Below, piece after piece: positions 1-9,019 of a stretch of 60,000 nt of DNA; positions within the stretch are counted from its first letter, which is position 1, and each line of letters opens with the position of its first letter. Both the position numbers and the translations under genes were made by a program. Under the pieces are notes generated by a model. The model did no database searches, had not been told where the DNA came from, and saw nothing but the letters and a program-made list of their open reading frames with translations. Source of the DNA: Takakia lepidozioides (Eukaryota; Streptophyta; Takakiopsida; Takakiales; Takakiaceae); the NCBI GenBank assembly GCA_030704615.1, contig CM060732.1:58883053-58943052 (forward strand), written 5' to 3'.

Positions 1-786
1 GCTTGTTAATCCAAACTATGGGTGCTCTATTCGAGAACCCTTTGCATAGTTAGGCTGCCTTCCCAATAAGGAAACATTTAAATATTTAAATTCACAAATT
101 AGTAGCCAGAACTAAGAATAGCGGCAGCAACTCCAAGCGCCTATTTTGACGAGTCTAGAACTTTCACCCCTGCCCCAGACAGGTGGGGCCTGCCCTGGAC
201 GTGGACGTGTGGATGAGGAACGGATGAGGACAGGTTGGATGCGGATGAAGAGGGTGGGTGTGAGCAAACCTAAAAGTGGGTCTTATTGGCGCTGGGTTGG
301 TGCCGCACCATGTTCTGGCTCGGCCCATGTTCTGGGGTGGCCCATGTGCCCGACGTAAATACGCGATGAATTATTTACGAAAATGCGACTGGGGGGCGTC
401 AGTGGCTGGGGGACAAGGAGCGCAGAGCCGATCAGGCGACCGGCTGTGAGCAGGCGGCATTGACTGGTGACCGTGGGTGATGCGGCAGCGGTGGCAGCGC
501 TATACGGGACGGCGACGGAGAGCACCGGTCAGAGCCATGTGTCAGAGTCTGACACGGACTGTTATTTTGGTTAGACTGAAGTGGGCGTTAAAGCGGCTTG
601 ATGCGGCATGATTGGTTATAGGACGCCGTATGTCAGGTTTCGCCAGGTTTCGCCACTATTCTGCATTCCCCTCGCTGGCAGTTTTAAGAACTTACGTGAA
701 ACAGGGACCCTACTTAAGTATTTGCTTTAGAAAAAATAGCCCAGCTACATTATTAAAAACATTTTGTATTTCTCCATATTCAACCA

Positions 787-935
787 CCGGTTGGTAGTTC
801 AGTTGGATAGAGCACTCAGTGCCACCCAGGCAACCCTTGGTTCAAATTCTCCCCCTTCCCCTTCCCTGAGCCTGGTGCTTGCCTCCTCAAGGCAAGGTTA
901 TTATAAAAGTGGTTACTTTCTCCTCTCCCTATAAT
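787..935 (+). repeat. tRNA-derived SINE-like element
   Basis: The sequence shows a box A-like word (TAGTTCAGTTGG, 795-806, continuing into ATAGAGCA) and a box B-like word (GGTTCAAATTC, 839-849) at a spacing of about 33 bp. This is the internal RNA polymerase III promoter layout of tRNA genes and tRNA-derived SINEs. No complete cloverleaf with an acceptor stem can be drawn and the unit continues into non-tRNA sequence, so a SINE head is more likely than a working tRNA gene. The right boundary is approximate. Confidence 0.4.
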
Positions 936-1987
936 TAAGGGGTCTGATTAACCTTAGGGGGATAAAAAAAAGAAAAGAAGCGGGCTGATTTGTGAGCGGT
1001 CACTCTCTTGGGAATATATATATAAATAGAATCAATATTTTGGCAAGATTTTCTCATTTTGCATACATGTCGCAATTCCGCCTGAGCCATCTCGGATTCT
1101 TCATACATGTTTTGCAAGTCTTGGGATCCCATTCTGCAAGTCCTTTGGAATTGAGGCCCAGAGTTTCCAATGTGTGATCGTAATAATACTCAAATAAAAA
1201 ACTAAAAACCCACAATTTGCTACCATTCTGCCATTTCAACAAAGGGGAATGGAGGCCCTTTTTTTTGGCTTTTTTTGCGGTTTCCAAGGAAACACCCCCA
1301 GCCAGTGTTTTTTTTTTGGCGAAAAATCGCCAAATGGCGACCTCGAAACATTAAAATGGAATATTCTGTCGGAAATTCCCAATTTTTTCATGGATGAAAT
1401 CGCCAAACTTCTACAAGGAAAATAAAATAAAATGGATGAATTCGCCCAAATGTGGATGATGTAAATGGATGAAAGTACATAGGAGGATGATTCTATCCAA
1501 ATTTTCAATGGATGAACAGAATAATAGCTATTTCTTGTAGCCACTCGTGCTATTTTTCAAGTTTAAGAAAAAAATCACTGCCCCCAGCCCATTTTTCTTC
1601 ATTCAAGCCTCCATTTAATCTCATATATTTAATTTCTTTTTCGGATCCCGGGCAGGAGTGGAATATCTCAGAAGGAATGAAATGACACAGGACGGTGTCA
1701 TTGAATGGTTAATAAAGCAGCATGGGTTATCGTTAATCCGGATTGTGGGGGACCAATGACCATAAAGGCAAATAGTGCATATTTGAAATATAAAATAGGC
1801 CTGGCAAACGGACGTTTCATTTAATTGCAGTGATGGTGGGCTCATAAAGGGCGCAAAAATGGGATATTCAGTTTAGGGCACTAGTCAACTCACTAACAGG
1901 GAGGGAACGGAGGCGATTAAGGCGAAATCCGAGGAGCGCAGTGCAGCGTGCAGTCACTAATGAGGCGGATTAGTGCGACTAGTAACT

Positions 1988-2023
1988 GCGACGCCGAGCC
2001 GGGCGTCGCTGGCCGGCTCGGCG
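1988..2023. promoter_or_regulatory. Overlapping GC-rich inverted repeats upstream of the expansin
   Basis: Two perfect stems share bases. One is an 8-bp stem, GCGACGCC (1988-1995) with GGCGTCGC (2002-2009). The other is an 11-bp stem, CGCCGAGCCGG (1992-2002) with CCGGCTCGGCG (2013-2023). They cannot both form at once. The site is about 170-200 bp before the split start codon, so it is in the promoter or early 5' leader. A regulatory role is inference. Confidence 0.45.
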
Positions 2024-2195
2024 CTGATTGCGCCCTTCCGCACTGCGCACTTTAACTAGAGCGAGCTGCAGCCCTCCCCCGCTCGTGCACTCCTGCTCTC
2101 GCACCTCGCTCTCTCGCCCCATCTATCTTCCCTCGAGGAGGAAGAGCAGCGTCCGCTACCAATCTGCCAAGCTCGGTCTCACCACAGACCACGCA

Positions 2196-4009
2196 ATGTG
2201 AGTCCTTTACTTCCCGGTGCTGATGAAGCTAGAAACTTGTCATTGCTTAGCATTCCGTCTCGGTTCTAGTTCGGGGTCTGATAGTGAATGCCATGGCTCA
2301 TGCCGATGTCTGGGTGTGTGAGCGCTGTGTGAGGACTCATTTTGCACCTGGGTATTTGCTTAGTTCCCACTCATCTTGTTTCTATGCAATGTGCCTGTTT
2401 GAGGGGTGTGTGGATTTCCTGATTCAGTGATGAGTGTAGTCGTGTTCCTCGGTCTGTTGTGAATGCTGGTACTGATTTGTTAGCTTGTAGCGGAGTTGTT
2501 CTAACGAAGGGCGGTCTTTTGTGAGTGCTGGTGTTGATTTCTAATAAAGGGCTGGACTGACACGCAGGGCTCTGGTGGCGGTGCTTGCTGCGTTGGTTTG
2601 GCTGGTGCTGCTGGCCGGTGGGGTCAATGGGAGCAGCGTGGCTCTAGGAAAATACAAATTGGGAGATAGTTCGTTGCAGTCGACACAGAAGTTCGATCTC
2701 AGTAAGAAGGTGTATGAAGATGTGGATGGAAGTGCATTCGCGAAGACAGAGGTGCGAACGTCCATGGATTCGACTTCTGAGAAGAGCGCGTTACTGCCTC
2801 GCGGGCAGGGTGAGGAGGCTCCAAGGGATGACGGTCGGGACTTCAGGACAGCTGCATACAAGTATTACGCATTCAGAGCTAAAGAGCTGATAAGGAAAGC
2901 TGCTAGTCAAGGTGCCGCTGGCCCGGCATGGAGCGATGGCCACGCTACGTTCTACGGTGGGGCTGACGCCTCCGGCACTATGGGTAAGTCGTTATGACAG
3001 TAATGCGACTGATAGTAGGAATAGAGTGGCAGCATATTCTACTGTTTCTACATGTTGTAGACGTTTTCTGCTGGGAAGTTCAAAGCTCTTTAGTTTGTTC
3101 ACTTCACCAGGGGAGACGATCTCTATCGTTAGCCTGCTCTCATTTTGTTTGTTATGTTGGTGCAGCTGGTGCTTGCGGATATGGAGATCTGTACAGTCAA
3201 GGTTACGGCACCAACACCGCCGCTCTGAGTACCGCTCTGTTCAATAACGGAGCTACCTGTGGAGCATGCTTCCAGATCAAATGTAATGATCCAAGCTCGT
3301 GCCTACCAGGATACATTGCTGTCACTGCGACAAACTTTTGTCCACCCAACTTCGCGTTGGCCAACAACAATGGTGGTTGGTGCAATCCACCTTTGCAACA
3401 TTTCGATTTGGCGCAGCCTGCTTTCCAACAGATTGCGCAGTACAGCGCGGGCATCGTCCCAGTGTTGTTTCGAAGGTAGCCTGCTACTTTATGCCCTTCC
3501 GTTTATTTGGGCTTGGTATAGATCCGTTCTTGTCCAAGATCTAACTTCTCACTATCTCTAGTGCCGCTTCTTTGTTCTTCGACTCGACGCCTTCACAGTT
3601 GTGCCCAGGGTTGTTGCCATTTACAAGTCTGTCGCTGCTGGCTCAGCTTATTGGTCTGTAGTAGATCACCCTTCCTGAGGTTCTGGTGAACGTTGGTTTT
3701 TTCAGGGTTCCCTGTGCTAAGCAAGGAGGTATTCGTTTCACGATCAACGGCAACCCCAACTTCAACCTTGTCACTATCACCAATGTGGGTGGTGCCGGAG
3801 ATGTTGTGAGCGTAATGATGAAAGGCTCTCGCACAGATTGGTACCCGATGCAACGAAACTGGGGCGCGAACTGGCAGTGTAGCTACATGATGGTTGGACA
3901 ATCTCTATCCTTCCAAGTACGGACAAGTGACGGTAGGGTCCTGACTGCGATGAATGTGGCGGACCCCAGCTGGAGTTTTGGCCAGACTTATGAAGGGCTA
4001 CAGTTTTAA
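2196..4009 (+). CDS. EXPA: Alpha-expansin with long N-terminal extension
   Basis: Expansins are secreted, non-hydrolytic wall-loosening proteins that disrupt contacts between cellulose and hemicellulose. Exons are 2196-2197, 2568-2983, 3166-3475 and 3706-4009, giving 343 aa; all introns are GT-AG. Reading through ATG at 2196 gives an immediate stop, so the start codon must be AT plus G across intron 1 (2198-2567). The product begins with a hydrophobic signal peptide (about residues 1-22). An unusual charged stretch of about 100 residues follows. The GH45-like expansin domain starts near W122 (HATFYGG) and includes GACGYG, conserved cysteines and the HFD motif (218-220). The preceding [12 protein letters not shown] insertion marks alpha- rather than beta-expansins. 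The C-terminal domain ([19 protein letters not shown]) is the usual family-63 cellulose-binding module. Ordinary alpha-expansins have about 250 residues. The family is certain; the start and the extension rest on the splice model. Confidence 0.93.
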
Positions 4010-5748
4010 TTTCCACCTTTTGGCCCAGTCTGCAAGCTTAAGTTTTGAGAATGCCTTCCGAAGGAAGGGATCAGTCTTAGTCTGTACAAAATCGTTGCAG
4101 GAAGTGATTGGAGCCTGAATTGTCTAATGTGCCCTCAGAGATGTTTTTGGATTGTCAAGTTTACTCAGACTAGTATAAGCGATTAGACTTTAGTGGGGAT
4201 TTATGCCTCTGATTTTGGGGGCTCTGACAGACGCGTTTCAAAAGGAAACGGTTTGTTTGGAATACATTCAATTTGGGAAGTGGTGAAGAAAATTCACGAG
4301 ACGCCAGCTGAAAGTCAGCACAGGAAGCGTCCGTTTCTGATGGGAATTTTGTCTTGCGAGAGTACTGTCAAACGTCAATGGTAGCTGAGGTTTGGTGAAG
4401 GAGCCACCCGCCCCTCGCGATGCTCAAGGCAGCTGTGGTGGTTAGTGGTCGCCCGCTCCAGAGAATGTTGCGATTTCCTAGTTGGCACCCAGCGGTGTGC
4501 AGTTTCATTTGCCACCATGTATTAACTGTCAGTGGTGGGAATTTGTCAGCCACCTGTGTCATTTATACACTAAAACTTTCTCCTGCCCTTGCTTCTACGA
4601 AGAGAGAAGATCTCTGTGCTGTACCCATTCAAATTTCCAGATGGCTGTTGTTTCATATCGCTGCTTCCCTTTTTTCATGTTGTCATGGATGTTGGTGAGG
4701 AGCGAGTGAGAACTTTTGGTCACTGCCCTTCTGATCGGGTACCCATACTCCAGCTTTTTATCTCTGTGGGAAATGTACGAAAGTTTTCGAGGGTAAGATC
4801 TCGCCAGTGCAAATCACTTCACAGCTGCTCTACTCGAAGGAGGAATATCCCTCCGACGCTGCTGATGGATCGACCATGTTTTCAGACTGCGTATAATTGT
4901 AGAAGTGTTCTCGGGAAGTACAGCGAATCATTTCCCATTGTTCGTTGATTTGTTGCGATCAGCTCTGCAAACAGCTCTTGCAATTGAGGGAAATGTGTAT
5001 AACTGGCAACTGGTAAGCTATAAATATCCTAAAATGTATCTTAAAGTCGTGTATTCATTTCTTACCTTGGGCAATAGCTCTTCGAGGCGAAATGACAACA
5101 AAATCCATGCTGGAGTCTTCCCCTCTGTCTATCTCTCTCCCGCCTTGGTTTTTGGGAGAACAAGGGACTTGTTAGAAGAACTGTAAAATAACTGTCCCTG
5201 ACGCAGTTCTATTCGGCAATAAACTTCATATGTTAGTCCTGCACATTGACCTAAGGTGTATGCAGGGTCAAGCAACATTCTCCCATTCCCATCTACAAGC
5301 AGCTTGTTCTGCATTAGTTCGCCTATGATTCTGTGCTGATCTGTTGTCGTAGCATGAGCTTGTTTAAGAATTTGCATTGAGACTATGCTTCGTGAAAATT
5401 CTGTGTGCTGCAAAATTGAAATACCTTATCACTGAGAAAAATTATAGTACAGCATGTATAAAATGTCTGGTGACATGTTCCATGTTCCAACATAAAACTA
5501 TCTCGGGTGCCTCCAGCCACTTCCACACTCGACAATTTCTAGTACTTCAGCCCAACAGCCCTGCAAGAGCTTATGTTACTTCCGTTATTGCCAGATAGCC
5601 ACAGAACAACTCCTTCTCAACATCCCCTGATCAGCATTGTGGCTACACCACCTTTGAACTCGCACACAACCAACCAACAGAGCCGCTTTTTGATGTGTAT
5701 TCCATTGGGCCATAGAGGTTCTGAGTATATACCAGAAGCATAGGGTAA
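4010..5748. other. Intergenic region between convergent expansin and CTL genes
   Basis: This 1.7-kb stretch must contain the 3' untranslated regions of the two convergent genes. Open frames on both strands are short and I recognise no domain, repeat or RNA gene in it. Confidence 0.5.
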
Positions 5749-7518
5749 TTAGGACACGGCAGCATATGCCATGGGGATTGCAGCTTGCAAACCACAATCG
5801 ACATTGGGTCCTAGATCATCCACTCCAAAATAGCCATTAAGGAAGTAGCTGTAGTGGGAGATGCGGTCCTGCATGCGGGGATCATCACCATGCCCACACT
5901 CCACATCACCTGCCAGAATGTTGATGGTCATCCCAAAGCCTGGAGCGCGACTGAGTAGTGTATCATTCTTGGTTGGCACCCACTTGCCTATCATGACATC
6001 ATGTGGAGAAGGGCGTGTCTTGGCTGGGGTCATCCAAGACCAGATCGCTGCCTGAAAGGCCAGTGTGGCGTTGGTGCTCAGCAGATCCGGGTTGTTCAAT
6101 GCATCAAATTTCAGTGCCACTCCTGTTGCTCCATAGTTGTAATTCCTGTGAACAGACCAAAGCACAAAGAGGAGCCAAAGAAAGTGGCATGAAACGGCTT
6201 TTGACTCAACTATCCACTTGATTCAACCATGACCGAGGAAATTACAAATACATTGGCATACCCCTGCATGTCCACAAAACAAGAGAAAATCCAATGCTAT
6301 TAGTAAGAGTACAGACCAGTAGATGGGGAGGGCCCCGCGGCCATAGTAGCCAACACCCGGAACACACTTATACACCAACTGAGAAGGATCGCAATACATT
6401 TGGTCAGGTGCTAGTTCCTGATTGTAACACAGCCCCCACGCGTATGGTCCATCCTTTGCACCTGACCACCCACCTGTCCTCCCACCACAATTGCTTTCCC
6501 TCATTTCAGCTGAAAAAACCCTGCTTACGGCATACATCAGTATAACACGACTCAGCAGTTGGGAAGCATAGCATAGGTTGAGGCCAATACGAATTTGGAC
6601 TTCTGCCAACGTCTTTGCCAATCAAACCTTACCTTTCCATCTACATTTCTCGTCTTGCCTACTGAGTCAGGGAGCAGTGAAGTTACTGAAAAACAGTAAG
6701 CCATCAGTCGCAGCATGTTGAAGACATTCTAACACAGGCCGACAACTAAATCAGCAGATAGCAAATGTTGTGTATGATACATTTTGCTGGCAGGTCCTAT
6801 GAACAATATTCTACTTCCACAACTTACAGCCAATGACCCAGAAAATCAAGATCCCTACACATACATGGCATGGGCGGCATTGCATCCTCCAGTGCGCACA
6901 CCGACGAAACAGTGTGTGTAAAAAGCTGTCCAAATGTGTGACATATCAACTCCACTAGTCGGCACCTCAAGACCTCTACCACAAACTGCTGCCAACACAC
7001 TTTTTCCTTTCGCATCGACACACATTTTCTGGGTCTCTTCCATCATCGTTCCGATCCACAAACAGATACTATATCAACTTACAAAGTAACCAGGTGCCGT
7101 GAATGAGAAAAGTACAGCATAGAGTAGTCAGAAACAGAAGCGTGATGAGGAACCTACATGAGGTCTCATGGGCTACATGAGCCAAAAAGGCGGCCAGCTC
7201 TCGCTTCTGCATGTCGTCACCACCCACGCTGCCAAAGCCCTTGCTTTCAAACAGCTTTGCCGCATCTATGAAGCTCTCGTACGTCCAGAAGTACTGGGCA
7301 TGGGCAGAAGGATCATTTCGGTGGTTGAACATGGCCTCAAACATGTCGACTGTGAAGAGGTCGCTCACAGTCTTGTTGCAGCAGAGCTCGCCCACACATT
7401 GAAGGCTCTTGTCACAGGTGCCCACGGCCATACCCTGCCCAACCAGCATTGCCACCACCAGGGCTGCCAACGCCACTATCATTGTACCACCCCTCATCTC
7501 TCCTCCTCCCCGATCCAA
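5749..7518 (-). CDS. CTL: GH19 chitinase-like protein, CTL1/POM1 type
   Basis: Exons on the minus strand are 7158-7518, 6317-6473 and 5749-6145; phases join exactly to give 304 aa (297 from a second Met at 7497, which puts the signal peptide nearer the N-terminus). The protein has a signal peptide, a cysteine-rich start ([15 protein letters not shown]) and one GH19 domain, without a CBM18 hevein domain. Segments such as [22 protein letters not shown] and PTKNDTL match the plant CTL1/POM1 subgroup, which influences cellulose organisation and binds glucans, rather than defence chitinases. In Arabidopsis CTL1 the first GH19 catalytic glutamate is replaced; here it is present (HET, E118), and the second (E140 in YNQEL) lies the usual 22 residues later. 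The enzyme may therefore still cut chitin-like substrates. The subgroup call is from remembered family features. It converges with the expansin. Confidence 0.9.
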
Positions 7519-8340
7519 CCTCTCAACAAGACAACCTCCTGGCAGCTTCTATACACAGCAAATAGACCCTCTTAGGTCCCTCTCCTTCTCTCCCTCCCTC
7601 TCCTCTTCCTTCTCTCCCTCTCTAACTCCTCTCTTCCCCTGTGGCTCCTCTCATTGAGGGCGGGTGACGCAGCCTCTGTCAAAAGTGGCAGGTAATAATG
7701 CCAATAATGGGGTTCCACCCTACCGCTTCCTGCCACGTCCCACCTATAATGTCCTGCGTGCCCTGATATGGTACCCTCCACAAAAGCTTTTCTTGGCCTC
7801 CCCCCCCAGCCCCTTGTAATGCAGTGCCGCACTAATATAGGGGCCCACTTTGAATATATGTTATACTACACATGCCTTGCTTGTCACTCCTCTTCTGAAG
7901 AAACCCATTCAGAGCGAGATGACTTGGCCTTTTCACCTTTCATCAAGGTTAGCTTTTGAGGGTGGTGCTCCATTACATCAACAGGTTTACACAGGCATTG
8001 TTGAGTAGTCTCTTGGAAGTTCACCCACAAATTTCCATAGATAAAAGACAGCTGGACGACCTGCCGACATTGCAACGTTCATGTTGATGGGCCCCCATCA
8101 ATCATGTGCTCCAATGACTGTCGTCCAAAGGAGGGCCCGGCTCTTGGCCTTATAGACGACAAAACACAAGCTATCACCGTCTAAGGGTTGCAGTTGGGTC
8201 CCCTTATCTTTCCTCTGAGCTACAAGCGGAAGAGCTTTATGCGCGTGCATGAGTGCTGACCAGCTTACGGTACTCTGAAATCTGCTAGATCATGAGAAGA
8301 GAAAGTAGGGTGGAAGGCATTATCAGGCCCACCTGAGGAT
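7519..8340. other. CTL upstream region
   Basis: Upstream of the minus-strand CTL gene is a strongly pyrimidine-rich tract on the + strand (about 7570-7640; purine-rich on the sense strand). It probably belongs to the promoter or 5' leader. No gene or repeat is recognised in the rest. Confidence 0.4.
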
Positions 8341-8871
8341 TCTTGTTTCTTTCTTCTGGGGGAAATGCGAAGAGAGGATTTACTTCATGAGAATATTGGA
8401 AAACCTTGTGGGCACGCAGTTGATGGTAGAGGAGATCTGAGTGTGAGCCCTGTGCGGAAGTGGAAACTGTATGAAGATAAAGTAGTGTACATATACATCC
8501 TGGCAGAATCAAGTGCCCAGATGAAAAAAAATCATCAGTGTTTTTAAGTATGCCTACTAGAATTCTGCATTGTACTCTAATCTCTGCCTGTCTGTTCTTG
8601 TTTCTTTCTTCTGTGGGAAATGCATGAGGATTTACTTCATGACTGTATTGGAAAACCTTGTGGGAATGCAGGTTTATCATCCATCAACTGATAGAGGAGA
8701 TCATACACATCTCAGTGTGAGCCCAGTGCGGACGACGAAACTGTATGAAGATAATGGAACGAAAAGTAGTGTACATATACATCCTGACAGAATCAAGTGC
8801 CAGACGAAAAATCATGAGCGTTTCAGTATGCTGCTAGAATTCTGCGTTGTATGTTGATCTCTGCCTGCGAG
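8341..8871. repeat. Diverged tandem duplication of about 250 bp
   Basis: Two successive copies start with TCTTGTTTCTTTCTTCTG (8341 and about 8594) and run in the same order through shared blocks: a TTTACTTCATGA block, TTGGAAAACCTTGTGG, GAAACTGTATGAAGATAA, AGTAGTGTACATATACATCC, AGAATCAAGTGCC and TAGAATTCTGC, ending ATCTCTGCCTG (near 8588 and 8867). Small insertions and substitutions separate them. Neither copy has a convincing open frame. The origin is unknown; it lies between the CTL and GH9 genes. Confidence 0.8.
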
Positions 8872-9019
8872 GGGTCTCATAAACTAATTGAACACAAAAA
8901 TTCTCCGTTAATGGTACCTATCAGAGATGCTGGGAGAACAAAAAGGATATCTTAGTCTGGTTGTGGACCGAAACTCAATTTGGCGTGAAGTACATTTTAG
9001 TTGTTAACAATTAGGCATC

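Larger units (their letters stand above)
1..2195. other. Left intergenic region and expansin upstream region
   Basis: No protein-coding gene can be supported here; the open frames are short and show no domain. The stretch holds a tRNA-like SINE candidate (787-935), homopolymer-rich sequence near 1255-1320, a loose cluster of ATGGATGAA-type words (1390-1516), and, just before the expansin gene, GC-rich inverted repeats (1988-2023) followed by a pyrimidine-rich leader (about 2075-2150). I see no convincing TATA box. Confidence 0.6.

Noticed and set aside
5129-5413. Minus-strand open frame of 94 codons downstream of CTL
   Set aside because: The translation looks protein-like in places but has no domain I know, no splice link to the CTL frame (which ends in a clear stop at 5749) and no support for a start. 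It is probably chance or 3' untranslated sequence.
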